NCBI GenBank assembly: GCA_964355545.1
Contig: CAYHEK010000015.1
Coordinates: 1 to 24,221 of the forward strand
Reading direction: 5' to 3'
Source of the DNA: JAPLGE01 sp964355545
GTDB taxonomy: Bacteria; Bipolaricaulota; Bipolaricaulia; UBA7950; UBA9294
DNA length: 24,221 nucleotides
Of this stretch, positions 1-7,869 are shown piece after piece. The notes under the pieces were generated by a model. That model worked only from the letters and a program-made list of their open reading frames with translations, was not told where the DNA came from and did not search any database. A program made the translations under genes and the position numbers. The first letter of the stretch is position 1, and each line of letters starts with the position of its first letter.

Positions 1-2
1 CG

Positions 3-392
3 CTTGAGGCGACGGACGACGCACGGGAGGCGATCGTCCGTTTTCAGGAAGAGATCGTGCGGGAGATGGAAGAGGACGAGCTGATCCGGCGCCTGGTGAC
101 GAACCCCGAGGAACTGGAACACCTGATCCACAGCGCCCCGGGCGACGACGCGTGGCGATGGCGCCTTGGCCTCTTCCCGGCGGTCCTCGAGTGGGTTCAG
201 GCAAGGCAGGAGCGGGGTGAGATCGTGGCGGAGGACCCGGAGGTCGTGGCGTCGGTCCTGGGAATGATCCAGTTCCTCCCGACGCACGAGGACGACCTTG
301 ACCCGGCGATCTACCCGAAGCTGATGAAGCTCATGGTGCAAGTCATCGCGGACGGGCTAACGTGCCCGGCGAGGAAGGCGAGGAAAGGATGA
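3..392 (+). CDS. TetR/AcrR-type regulator, C-terminal part (5' end outside window)
   Basis: The frame is open from the first bases of the window to a stop at 390-392, giving 129 residues with no N-terminal helix-turn-helix, so the gene is truncated by the window edge. The sequence is wholly helical and charged, with a central WRWRLGLFPAVLEWVQ segment and a later DPEVVASVLGMIQFL helix, as in the ligand-binding C-terminal half of TetR-family repressors. A GTG at 57 is only an internal codon. Its stop overlaps the ATG of the permease at 389 (ATGA), so it is translationally coupled to the Lol-type transporter and probably autoregulates this operon. The TetR call is inferred from fold style and from the common pairing of TetR genes with such transporters; the DNA-binding domain that would confirm it is not visible. 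Confidence 0.6.
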   Translation, partial: LEATDDAREAIVRFQEEIVREMEEDELIRRLVTNPEELEHLIHSAPGDDAWRWRLGLFPAVLEWVQARQERGEIVAEDPEVVASVLGMIQFLPTHEDDLDPAIYPKLMKLMVQVIADGLTCPARKARKG

Positions 393-1606
393 ACCAGTCA
401 ACCATTCGCATGGCCTGGCGGGGCCTGTGGCGCCACCCGCGACGGACCGCGCTCATGATCGGGATGGTCGCCTTCGCGAGCCTCGTGATCATTCTCCTCT
501 GGGGGACGATGGACGGGTTCATGGCGTCGATGACCGACTCCCAGATCTCGATCGACCAAGGAAGCCTGAAGGTGCGCGCGGCGGGGTACGCCGAAGACCC
601 GGCCCCGGAGCATGGGCTTACTCCAGACGCCCTGTCCCAGGCGGCGGCCGCTCTCGAGCAAGCGGGAATCGAGCGGTACGCGCCCCGGCTCTCGGCCTAC
701 GGCATGGTGAAGAGCGCCTACGGCGCCACGGGAGTGGAGATTCGCGGGATCGACCTTGTGCGCGAGCAAAGCGTGACGACGCTCCCAAAGCGGATCGCGA
801 GCGGCCGCGGCCTGGAAAAGCCGGGCGAGGTCCTCTTGAGCGCCGACCTCGCCAAGCGCCTCGACGTGCGTCTGGGGGAGCGCGTGGTCCTCCTGGCGCA
901 GGGGGAGAAGGCCCCCGAGTCGCTCGCCTTCAGCGCGGTCGGGTTCTTCGCCTCGGGGATACCAAACCTCGACAAGAGCGCGGTCCTCGTCTCGATCGAC
1001 GACGCGCGGCGGCTCACGGGCTGGCAGGGCGCGACGGAGATCGCCGTCGCTCTTCCGCGCTCGCAAGACGCCGACAAGGTGGCAGGGAAGCTGGGAGGGC
1101 TCCTGGGGACGGGATTTGACGTGCAGAGCTTCCTCTCCCTCAACCCGCTCCTCGGGCAGATGCTCAAGATCGCCAAGGTCGAGATGGTGCCGATGATGCT
1201 GATCCTGGCGCTCCTGGCAGGCTTCGGGGTGGCGAACACGGTCCTCTTCTCCGTGCTCGAGCGAACGCGCGAGTTCGGGGTGATGGTCGCCGTCGGCATG
1301 TCGCCGAAGCGCTTGGCGCGAATGGTGGAGACCGAGTCGCTCCTCGCCTCCGCGGTCGGCTTCCTCGTCGGTGGCGCGGCCGGGTACCTCCTCCTCCTCG
1401 TGATGAGCCGGGGGATCTCGATCGGGACACAGTGGGCAGAGATGGGTGGGGACTTCGCCATGCCGACGACGCTCTACGCCTCGACCTCCGGGTGGTACTG
1501 GCTCGCCAGCTTCTCCGTCGTGATCGTGACGGGCCTCGTCGCCGCCTGGTACCCGGCGCGGCGCGCGGCGGCGCTCGAGCCCGTGGAGGCGATCCGCGAG
1601 AACTAG
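389..1606 (+). CDS. LolC/LolE-type (FtsX/MacB family) ABC transporter permease
   Basis: This is a 405-residue inner-membrane permease. Residues about 20-42 form the first membrane span, followed by a periplasmic MacB_PCD-like domain of about 220 residues and then an FtsX domain with three spans, from about residue 265 to the end. The segment LERTREFGVMVAVG after the second span is the typical coupling-helix region, and the C-terminus PARRAAALEPVEAIR is a family hallmark. ATG at 389 is chosen because GAGGAAAGG lies directly upstream and it overlaps the preceding stop; the in-frame ATG at 362 lies inside the TetR gene. It should pair with the second permease at 2444 and the ATPase at 3669 in extracting lipoproteins or hydrophobic cargo from the inner membrane. 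The exact substrate cannot be read from sequence. Confidence 0.9.
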   Translation: MNQSTIRMAWRGLWRHPRRTALMIGMVAFASLVIILLWGTMDGFMASMTDSQISIDQGSLKVRAAGYAEDPAPEHGLTPDALSQAAAALEQAGIERYAPRLSAYGMVKSAYGATGVEIRGIDLVREQSVTTLPKRIASGRGLEKPGEVLLSADLAKRLDVRLGERVVLLAQGEKAPESLAFSAVGFFASGIPNLDKSAVLVSIDDARRLTGWQGATEIAVALPRSQDADKVAGKLGGLLGTGFDVQSFLSLNPLLGQMLKIAKVEMVPMMLILALLAGFGVANTVLFSVLERTREFGVMVAVGMSPKRLARMVETESLLASAVGFLVGGAAGYLLLLVMSRGISIGTQWAEMGGDFAMPTTLYASTSGWYWLASFSVVIVTGLVAAWYPARRAAALEPVEAIREN

Positions 1607-1613
1607 CCATGAC

Positions 1614-1669
1614 CCACAGGCCACAGGCTACGAGCCACATGCTACATGCTACGTGCCACAGGCTACGAG
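1614..1669 (+). repeat. Intergenic array of eight degenerate 7-bp units (CYACRNG)
   Basis: Between the first permease and the LolA-like gene, eight consecutive heptamers fit the pattern C-Y-A-C-R-N-G: ccacagg, ccacagg, ctacgag, ccacatg, ctacatg, ctacgtg, ccacagg, ctacgag. A 15-bp exact direct repeat (1621-1635 and 1656-1670) arises from this register. The unit length is not a multiple of three, so short open frames running through it are spurious. The array sits inside the operon, 34 bp before the next start codon. Confidence 0.85.
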
Positions 1670-1703
1670 CTCCGAACTGACGACAAGAAGTGAGGTAACG
1701 CAG

Positions 1704-2447
1704 ATGAAGAAGACGATACCAGTGCTTGCAGCGGCAGCGTTCGTCGCACTCCTTCTCCCCGTGACGGCTCTCGTCTCGGCGCAGGACCTGACCGCCTTTC
1801 AAGTGATGGACAAGGCCAGGGCGAACTGGCAGGGAGACACGTTCCACGGGCTCGTCACCCTCGACGTCACGCAGGGGGCCCAGTCCCGCTCGTATCGGGT
1901 GGAGGTCTGGTCGCAGGGAGAGACGCTCGGACTCATCCGCTTCCTCGCGCCGGCCGCGGACGCGGGCTCCGGCTACCTGATGGATGGCGATGACTTGTGG
2001 TACTACGCGCCGGCGGCCGGGAAGGCGGTGAGCCTCCCCAAGATGGCGCTCTCCGACAGCCTCTTCGGGAGTGGACCGGCCCTGGAGGACCTCCTGCACG
2101 GGACGCTCTCCGAGGATTACGAGGCGACGATGACGCGAGACGGCACGGACTACCTTCTCACGCTCACCCCCAAGCCCCAGGCGCCGGTCGTCTACGGACA
2201 CCTCGCGGTGAGGATCCGAGAGGACTTCGCCATCGTCTCCATCGACTACTATGACCAGCGGGGCGCGGTCCTGCGCACGGCCAAGTTCTCGGAGTACCTC
2301 AATCTGCCTGGCCGGATCGTGGCGACGCTCATTGTGGTCGAGGAGAAGAACGGCGACCGCTCGGTCGAACGACTGGAGAAGCCTGAGTTCAACGTCGCGA
2401 TCGATCCGAAGCTCTTCACGGTCGAGTACCTGGAGGCGGGGAAGTGA
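1704..2447 (+). CDS. LolA-like outer-membrane lipoprotein-sorting protein, exported
   Basis: This is a 247-residue protein with a Sec signal peptide (KK, then a hydrophobic stretch to about residue 23, with a plausible cleavage after VSA). The mature part has the LolA-like half-barrel pattern: FQVMDKARANWQG at its start, then alternating beta strands, YLMDGDDLWYYAP, and LFGSGPALEDLLHG, which is characteristic of the COG2834 group. ATG at 1704 is preferred because GAGGT sits 7 bases upstream and a signal peptide follows immediately; the longer frame from a GTG at 1653 begins within the heptamer array. Its stop overlaps the GTG of the second permease. Lying between two LolC/E-like permeases, it is probably the periplasmic acceptor for what they release. 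Confidence 0.85.
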   Translation: MKKTIPVLAAAAFVALLLPVTALVSAQDLTAFQVMDKARANWQGDTFHGLVTLDVTQGAQSRSYRVEVWSQGETLGLIRFLAPAADAGSGYLMDGDDLWYYAPAAGKAVSLPKMALSDSLFGSGPALEDLLHGTLSEDYEATMTRDGTDYLLTLTPKPQAPVVYGHLAVRIREDFAIVSIDYYDQRGAVLRTAKFSEYLNLPGRIVATLIVVEEKNGDRSVERLEKPEFNVAIDPKLFTVEYLEAGK

Positions 2448-3679
2448 AGCAGGCGTGGCGTCACCTCTGGCGAAACCGACGGCGGAGCCTCCTGACCCTT
2501 CTTGCCGTCCTGATTCCTGTGTTCATCCTCGTCCTGGAACTGGGGCTCCTGAACGGGGAGAACAAGAGCCTGTTCGAGAACACGGTCAAGTTCGAGACCG
2601 GCCACCTCCAGATCCAGAAGGCAGGGGACCGGCCGGAGGGAGGCGCCCTTCCGCTGATCGACGACCCACAGGAGATCCTGTCCATCGTCGATCACACGCC
2701 GGGGATCGCCTGGCGCACGGTGCGCCTCGACCTCCCGGCGCTCGTCTCGAACGGCGGCCGCTCCCAGGGGATCCTGATTCAGGGGGTAGTCCCCGAGGAG
2801 ATCGGCCAGGTGAGTCCGATCGGGAAGCTCATCGAGGAAGGAACGTACCTCAAGACCGGCGAGGCGGGAGTCGTGATCGGAAAGGAGCTCTCTAGTCTCC
2901 TCGCGGTCAAGGTGGGAGACGACCTTGTCCTCATCGGCGCCCACCCCGACACGGGGATCGGCGCGGCGGACGTCCCCGTCGTGGGCGTGTACACGGCTCC
3001 GGACCCCTCGCTCGGCCGGACCGTCGTTCAGGTCGACCTCGCGCTCGCCCAGACCCTCGCTCGGCGGCCGGGCGCGGCGACCTCGATCGTGGCGTTCGCA
3101 AGTGGAGTCGCGGGACCGTGGGACGCCCCGAAGATCGACCGCGTGGTGAAGGAGCTCCGTGCCCAGCTCTCCGCCGACTACAAGGTGGTCGACTTCCGGG
3201 AGCTCGCTTTGGACCTGAAGACATTCGAGACCGTCGTCCGACCGATCCACGTGCTGTTCATGGCGATCTTCTTCATCCTGGGCGGGCTCGTCGTCCTGAA
3301 CACGCTCTTCCTCTCAGTGATCGAGAGAACGCGTGAGCTCGGCGTGGTCCTTGCCCTGGGGGCCTCCCGGAGGCGCGTGATGCGGATGGTGCTGACCGAG
3401 GCGCTCTTGCTCGCGCTGGTCGGAGCCGGGATCGGCGCTCTCCTCGGAGCTGGCCTCGTCGGGCTCGCTGAGTCGGGCGGCGGCCTCAAGCTCCCGGGGG
3501 TCTACAGCGACTTCGCGCGGGTGATGGGCATGGAGCCGGTGCTCCACATGCGAGTGACGCTCTCGGAGCTTGTGATGTCTGGGCTCGCCATGGTCGGTGT
3601 GGCCCTTCTGGCCGCGTGGGTCCCGGCGCGCCGCGCGGCAGCCCTCGAGCCGGTGGAGGCGATGCGACATGTCGACTAA
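2444..3679 (+). CDS. LolC/LolE-type ABC transporter permease (second copy)
   Basis: This is a 411-residue permease with the same architecture as the gene at 389: an N-terminal span at about residues 12-33, a large periplasmic domain, and a C-terminal FtsX domain with VIERTRELGVVLALGAS and the ending PARRAAALEPVEAMRHVD. Translation starts at GTG 2444, which overlaps the preceding stop (GTGA) with GGAGG upstream. The two permeases share motifs but differ through most of the periplasmic domain, so they probably form a LolC/LolE-like heterodimer rather than being a recent duplication. The last 11 bases overlap the ATPase gene. Confidence 0.9.
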   Translation: MKQAWRHLWRNRRRSLLTLLAVLIPVFILVLELGLLNGENKSLFENTVKFETGHLQIQKAGDRPEGGALPLIDDPQEILSIVDHTPGIAWRTVRLDLPALVSNGGRSQGILIQGVVPEEIGQVSPIGKLIEEGTYLKTGEAGVVIGKELSSLLAVKVGDDLVLIGAHPDTGIGAADVPVVGVYTAPDPSLGRTVVQVDLALAQTLARRPGAATSIVAFASGVAGPWDAPKIDRVVKELRAQLSADYKVVDFRELALDLKTFETVVRPIHVLFMAIFFILGGLVVLNTLFLSVIERTRELGVVLALGASRRRVMRMVLTEALLLALVGAGIGALLGAGLVGLAESGGGLKLPGVYSDFARVMGMEPVLHMRVTLSELVMSGLAMVGVALLAAWVPARRAAALEPVEAMRHVD

Positions 3680-4370
3680 CCCTGTGATGCGGACAGAGAA
3701 GCTCGTGAAGACCTACAAGACCGACTCCGTCGAGACGCCCGCCCTGCGCGGCGTGGGCCTCGAGCTTTGCCGCGGTGAGTTCACGGCCGTCGCCGGACCC
3801 TCCGGGTCGGGGAAGTCGACGCTCCTACATCTCTTGGGGGGACTCGACCGGCCGACGTCGGGGGAGATCTTCCTCGACGGCGTCTCGCTCTCAAGCCTTT
3901 CGCGCGACGCGCTCTCGCGACTGCGTCTCGAACGGATCGGGTTCGTCTTCCAGTCGTACAACCTGATTCCCGTCCTGACCGTCCTCGAGAACACCGCCTT
4001 CGTCTTGGAGCTGCGCGGAGTCGCGCTGCGGGAACGGATCGCCCGCGCGCGGAAGATCCTGGGGGAACTGGGGATCGAGAAGTACGCGAACCAGTTCCCG
4101 AGCCGCATCTCGGGAGGGGAGCAGCAGCGCGTCGCCGTCGCCCGCGCCGTGGTCGCCGAGCCGGCGATCGTCCTCGCCGACGAGCCGACGGCGAACCTCG
4201 ACTCGGTGACGAGCCTCGAGCTGATCGACCTCATGCGCCACTTAAACAGCGAGCACGCGGCGACCTTCCTCTTCGCGACGCACGACAGCCGCCTCCTCGG
4301 CCGTGTGACGCGCCTCGTCACCTTGGAGGACGGCCGGATCACCCGCGACGAGCGCCGGTCCGAGGACTGA
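3669..4370 (+). CDS. LolD/MacB-type ABC transporter ATP-binding protein
   Basis: This 233-residue cytoplasmic ATPase powers the two neighbouring permeases. It has Walker A GPSGSGKS at residues 43-50, a Q-loop in FQSYNLIPVLTVLEN, a signature reading ISGGEQQRVAVARA, Walker B IVLADEPTANLD, and an H-loop histidine in ATHD. The length and the NLIPVLTVLEN segment are typical of the LolD/MacB/FtsE group. ATG 3669 overlaps the upstream stop by 11 bases and has GGAGG 9 bases upstream; an ATG at 3687 is a possible alternative start. It is the last gene of the operon and faces the convergent gene ending at 4471. Confidence 0.93.
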   Translation: MSTNPVMRTEKLVKTYKTDSVETPALRGVGLELCRGEFTAVAGPSGSGKSTLLHLLGGLDRPTSGEIFLDGVSLSSLSRDALSRLRLERIGFVFQSYNLIPVLTVLENTAFVLELRGVALRERIARARKILGELGIEKYANQFPSRISGGEQQRVAVARAVVAEPAIVLADEPTANLDSVTSLELIDLMRHLNSEHAATFLFATHDSRLLGRVTRLVTLEDGRITRDERRSED

Positions 4371-4387
4371 GCGACGCGGTTTGACGC

Positions 4388-4418
4388 GGGCCGACGCCCC
4401 TGCGGCTCCTCTCGGCCC
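4388..4418 (+). terminator. Possible hairpin between convergent genes
   Basis: GGGCCGA (4388-4394) can pair with TCGGCCC (4412-4418) across a 17-base loop. It lies in the 100-bp gap between the convergent ATPase and DUF4389 genes. There is no T-run, so termination is only suggested. Confidence 0.3.
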
Positions 4419-4470
4419 AAGTCCTCCCCGAGCGGTCTTCCCCCGGCCGATCCTCTTCTCTCTTTCGGAG

Positions 4471-5772
4471 CTACTCCTCCAGCCGGAACGGTGGGTAGCG
4501 GTCGGTCATCAGGCCAGCGTAGGCAAGGACGCGGTAGCTCCAGCGGTTCATCCCCAGGACGAGGTCGAAGAGGTCCTTGGGGTACTTCCCGCTGAAGAGG
4601 AGCGCGACCGCCCCGAACAGGCTGAGGATGATCACGAGCCCGCCGTAGTGAGGGCCCCAGCCTCCTTGGAAACTCGTCAGGATGAGGTAGTGCGGGATCG
4701 CGAGGAGCCACCACTTCACGAGGACGAGCCCGCGGGAGAGCCTCTCCGGGTAGGGCACGTCGAGGTCGGCCGGGTAGCCACCGGCCTTGAGGGTGAACGG
4801 CGGGTACTCGTCGGTCGCCAGGGCCTGGTAGCCGTAGAAGCCGACCCGCCACGTCCAGCGCAGGACGCCCACGTTGAACTCAAAGAGCCCGCGCGGGTAG
4901 CGGCTGGTGAAGAGGATCGCGAAGAGTGAGATGACCCACGAGACAGAGAATGCAACCCACAGGAGAGCAAGGACGATGTAGTGCGGGATGAGGAGGAACC
5001 ACTTGATGAGCCAAAGCCCCGGCGAGAGGGATTCGTCCTTCTCGCCCTTGAACACGAGCGGGTAGCCCAAGGGTGGGACGAGGGTGGGCTCCGGCCCTCG
5101 ACGCTCGATCCCCGTCCGCGTCCCGCGCGCGGCGAGGAAGACGAGGAGGATCCCCAGGGCGAGGAGCGCCACGCCGCCCGCGAGGAGCCCGATCCCCACG
5201 CCGAGGAGCCAAGGGGCCCGCGCGCCGATCGAGCCGGAGAGGGCGACGCCCTTCGAGCCGTCGGCGTTCATCAGGACGAGGACCCACGCCCCCGGCTCGA
5301 GGTCCCACGTGAGGGCCTGCGTCCCGGTCCCTATAGCGCTCGCCCGCCAGAACCGCTGCGCGGTCGGGCTCTGGGGCGTTGACGCGCCCGGCTGGTCGCG
5401 GTAGACGACACGATGCGGATGAAGCTCGTACCCACTGATCTCGGCGTACGGGACGCCGGCGAGGTAGCTCTCCACGTCCCGTCGCTCGCCGATCCCGAGG
5501 AAGAGAGGCTTCTCGGGATCGCTCACCTGCGCCTCGACCCGCACGGTGACCGCGTTCCCCCACCACCACGGCCATCCTCCCTCGATGCGGGCCGGCGCGG
5601 TGATGGCGTAGGAATCCCGATCGAGATGGATCGACCTCGCCGTGACGAACCCCGCCTCGTCGGTGAGGGTCCCCTCGACCACGACGAGCGCCCCGCCGCC
5701 GAGGAAGAGACAGACCCCGATGAGGAGGACGAGACTCCCCACGACCAATAGTGCAACCCTCCCTCCGCTCAT
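4471..5772 (-). CDS. Membrane protein with two DUF4389 domains
   Basis: This is a 433-residue integral membrane protein. A first span (about residues 5-30) is followed by an extracytoplasmic domain of about 150 residues, a second span near residues 185-215, and then two consecutive DUF4389 units. Each unit has an L.KW.L.IPHY motif (LIKWFLLIPHYIVLALLW and LVKWWLLAIPHYLILTSF), a Y-P-R/K-G/D-L-F/-D motif (RYPRGLFEF, KYPKDLFDL), a W-x-x-R/Y-R-V motif, and an ending T-D-x-Y-P-P-F. The function of DUF4389 is unknown. ATG 5772 has a modest GGGGTG ribosome site. It is transcribed alone, divergent from the gene at 6067, with a good sigma70-like promoter upstream. Confidence 0.85.
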   Translation of the reverse strand: MSGGRVALLVVGSLVLLIGVCLFLGGGALVVVEGTLTDEAGFVTARSIHLDRDSYAITAPARIEGGWPWWWGNAVTVRVEAQVSDPEKPLFLGIGERRDVESYLAGVPYAEISGYELHPHRVVYRDQPGASTPQSPTAQRFWRASAIGTGTQALTWDLEPGAWVLVLMNADGSKGVALSGSIGARAPWLLGVGIGLLAGGVALLALGILLVFLAARGTRTGIERRGPEPTLVPPLGYPLVFKGEKDESLSPGLWLIKWFLLIPHYIVLALLWVAFSVSWVISLFAILFTSRYPRGLFEFNVGVLRWTWRVGFYGYQALATDEYPPFTLKAGGYPADLDVPYPERLSRGLVLVKWWLLAIPHYLILTSFQGGWGPHYGGLVIILSLFGAVALLFSGKYPKDLFDLVLGMNRWSYRVLAYAGLMTDRYPPFRLEE

Positions 5773-5831
5773 GCCGTCACCCCTTTCATGCGATCGTCGA
5801 ATCGCGAAACGACTCTTCCACTCCCACCTCG

Positions 5832-5860
5832 ATCCTAGCGATCGCCGCGGGTGCAGGCAA
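5832..5860 (-). promoter_or_regulatory. Sigma70-type promoter for the DUF4389 gene
   Basis: On the minus strand, TTGCCT (5855-5860) is separated by exactly 17 bases from TAGGAT (5832-5837). Transcription would start about 50 bases before the ATG at 5772. Confidence 0.55.
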
Positions 5861-5992
5861 ACGCGCGGGAGGGATGTGGGGGAAGCCGGGGTACTCGAGA
5901 GCCCGCGCGAATCAGGCCGGTTTCCTCCTTTGAACGGCCGCCTCCGGGGCGACGGATCGTGTCCGGCGACCCAGCTTCTTCACCCCGGCGAT

Positions 5993-6021
5993 TTCACTTC
6001 CCGCCGCGTGGACGCTAAGAT
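5993..6021 (+). promoter_or_regulatory. Candidate promoter for the exported beta-rich protein
   Basis: TTCACT (5993-5998), a 17-base spacer and TAAGAT (6016-6021) lie about 45 bases before the start codon at 6067. The match is moderate; the divergent intergenic context supports it. Confidence 0.45.
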
Positions 6022-6066
6022 GGTCGAGTTGGTTGAGTCAGTGTGGTGAAGAAAAGGAGGGGAAAG

Positions 6067-6783
6067 ATGAAACGTCTCGTGCAGGTGGTGGGGTTTCTCG
6101 TGGTCACGGCGGCAGTCTCGCTAGCCGTCCTTGCGAATGGAGGTGGGTCCGGGTACGAAGGCAGCGTGGAGATGGACGTCGGCCTCTTGCCCTCGTTCTC
6201 GACCTCTCTGGGGGCCGACCTCACCCTGAACATGGGCGAGTGGTCGCTTGTGAGCTCGGCCGACTTCCTCCTCTATCCTCCGATCGCGGGCGACGGGCGC
6301 TTCAAGCTCCTGTGGGAAGGGGAGTGGCTCTCCGTAGGCGCCTACGTCGACCTTGGCTACATCCCGCTTGGATTCAACGGACTGGGCGTGATCCTGACGG
6401 CGACCGCGGAGCCGTGGTGGTTGACGAGCGATACGTACCTTTTTCTTTCCACGGTGTCCTTCCTCGAGTACCTGGAGCTTGGGATGACGTTCCTCAACAC
6501 CACGCTTGACACCGCCGGGACGACGACCCTCGTTGGGACGATCGCGCTCGGCGTCTGGCCACTGCCGCCCTTCTCCGGGCTCCTCACCGGAACACTTGAG
6601 CTCACGTCTGGCGACCTCACCCTGACGAGCGTCTCCAGCCTCACCCTGCTCGATTGGGCCTTCTCTGAGACGATCAAGTTGAGCTACGCCTTCGCGCCCT
6701 TCACCGCGAGCGCCTGGCTCGCCGTGAACACCGGCGGAGGGCTGAGCGCCGGCCTTGGGATCACGTGGGAGTTCTCGGGATAG
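6067..6783 (+). CDS. Exported beta-rich protein, possible outer-membrane beta-barrel
   Basis: I do not recognise a named family. The 238-residue product starts with a clear signal peptide (KR, then a hydrophobic segment to about residue 22, ending VLA). The rest is almost entirely alternating hydrophobic and polar residues in strands of 9-12, with short glycine or aspartate turns, many aromatic residues at strand ends, very few lysines, and a C-terminal strand ending near W-E-F. This is the pattern of a small outer-membrane beta-barrel, perhaps of ten to fourteen strands, although the final residue is glycine rather than phenylalanine. ATG 6067 is chosen over GTG 6043 because AGGAGGGG lies 7 bases upstream and the signal peptide follows. 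It stands alone and is followed by a strong hairpin. Confidence 0.6.
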   Translation: MKRLVQVVGFLVVTAAVSLAVLANGGGSGYEGSVEMDVGLLPSFSTSLGADLTLNMGEWSLVSSADFLLYPPIAGDGRFKLLWEGEWLSVGAYVDLGYIPLGFNGLGVILTATAEPWWLTSDTYLFLSTVSFLEYLELGMTFLNTTLDTAGTTTLVGTIALGVWPLPPFSGLLTGTLELTSGDLTLTSVSSLTLLDWAFSETIKLSYAFAPFTASAWLAVNTGGGLSAGLGITWEFSG

Positions 6784-6824
6784 GCTGAGTCACCAAAAGA
6801 GTGGTTTGCGCCTCGATAGAGGCC

Positions 6825-6858
6825 GAGGAGCCGCTTTCTTCAAAGAAAGCGGCTCCTC
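6825..6858. terminator. Strong bidirectional hairpin between convergent genes
   Basis: The arms 6825-6840 and 6843-6858 are perfect reverse complements (16 bp, GAGGAGCCGCTTTCTT on the left). It lies in the 207-bp gap between the convergent genes ending at 6783 and 6991. There is no long U-tract on either strand, so it may act partly as an RNA-stabilising 3' hairpin. Confidence 0.65.
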
Positions 6859-6990
6859 CTTCGGTAGCGTCGACGCGACGGCGGGAATGTCGGAAGACAA
6901 GGTCTGAGCTCGCTTCTTTTTTCTTCGCTTCCTCAGTGACTTCTGTGATCTGCGGATCCGGACTGCGCTCGATGTGGGCGGCCCTCCATC

Positions 6991-7869
6991 CTAATTCGTT
7001 GGGCCGCCTGCCGACAGGTCCTTCACTGCGCGGACGTGGAGGCTGACTGCGAAGACCTCAGCGTCTCCGGAGGCGGAAAGTTCGACGGCGTCGGAGATCT
7101 CCTGGGCGGTCTCCGGACGTCGGGGGTGGCGCGAACGCTTCCCGCGACCGATCTCGGCGGAGTCGCGTCGGACGATCCCCGCCGGCCGTTCCGTGAGGAC
7201 CTCGACCTCGCGGAACCCCGCTTGCGCGATGGCGGCGAGGTACTCCTCCTTCTTAATGGCCCCACCGATGCAGCCTGCGACCGAGTCGGGATCGCGGCCG
7301 ACCTCCGGCGGGAGCTCGGCGACGAGGACGATGTCCGAGACGAGCATCCGCCCGCCCGGTCGCAGGGCGCGGTAGGCCTCGCGGAAGACCCGAGGCTTGT
7401 CCGGGGAGAGGTTGATGACGCAGTTCGAGATCACGACGTCGGCGGAGGCATCGGCAACCGGCAGGTGCTCGATCTCGCCGAGGCGGAACTCGACGTTGTC
7501 GTACCCGCCTTCCCGGGCGTTTTCCCACGCCTGGTCGATCATCTCCGGGGTCATGTCCACGCCGATGACCCGTCCTGCCTTGCCCACCCTGCGCGCCGCG
7601 AGGAAGCAGTCGATCCCCGCGCCGGCGCCGAGGTCAAGGGCGACGTCTCCCTCCCGAAGCGAGGCGAGGGCCGTCGGATTGCCGCAGCCCAGGCCGAGGT
7701 TCGCCCCGTCTGGGACCGAGGCAAGCTCGTCGTCGGTATAGCCAAGGAGCTCTTTTGCCACCCGTTGTGACGTCTTGTCAGAACAGCTCGAGCCGCAGCA
7801 GGTGCTCTCGCCTCGGGCCACACGGCCGTACGCGCGCCGCACCGCCTTCCTCACCTCGTCATCGCTCAC
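6991..7869 (-). CDS. arsM: Arsenite S-adenosylmethionine methyltransferase
   Basis: ArsM methylates trivalent arsenic using S-adenosylmethionine. The 292-residue protein has SAM motif I in LDLGAGAGID (residues 78-87), the family-specific GVDMTPEMID and EFRLGEIEHLPV segments, and the three conserved arsenic-binding cysteines: C62 in LGLGCGNP, C150 in ISNCVINLSPDKPRVF and C200 in AGCIGGA. An additional N-terminal CC-G-SS-C cluster (residues 24-29) is also common in bacterial members. The start is GTG at 7869, with GAGGAGG just upstream; it overlaps the end of the HgcC-like gene by 11 bases, so the two are translationally coupled. In anaerobes the trivalent methylated products can be volatile or antibiotic-like. 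The family assignment is secure. Confidence 0.95.
   Translation of the reverse strand: MSDDEVRKAVRRAYGRVARGESTCCGSSCSDKTSQRVAKELLGYTDDELASVPDGANLGLGCGNPTALASLREGDVALDLGAGAGIDCFLAARRVGKAGRVIGVDMTPEMIDQAWENAREGGYDNVEFRLGEIEHLPVADASADVVISNCVINLSPDKPRVFREAYRALRPGGRMLVSDIVLVAELPPEVGRDPDSVAGCIGGAIKKEEYLAAIAQAGFREVEVLTERPAGIVRRDSAEIGRGKRSRHPRRPETAQEISDAVELSASGDAEVFAVSLHVRAVKDLSAGGPTN

Noticed and set aside
398..1624. Long open frame on the minus strand opposite the first permease (408 codons)
   Set aside because: It is a high-GC shadow of a clear permease gene; its translation is low-complexity and rich in R, H, E and D with no domain.
1653..1703. Earlier GTG start for the LolA-like gene
   Set aside because: It begins inside the heptamer array, lacks a ribosome site and would put residues in front of a good signal peptide.
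3713..4852. 379-codon minus-strand frame spanning the ATPase and the end of the DUF4389 gene
   Set aside because: It runs antisense through two well-supported genes and its product is Arg/Pro/Ser-rich without family features.
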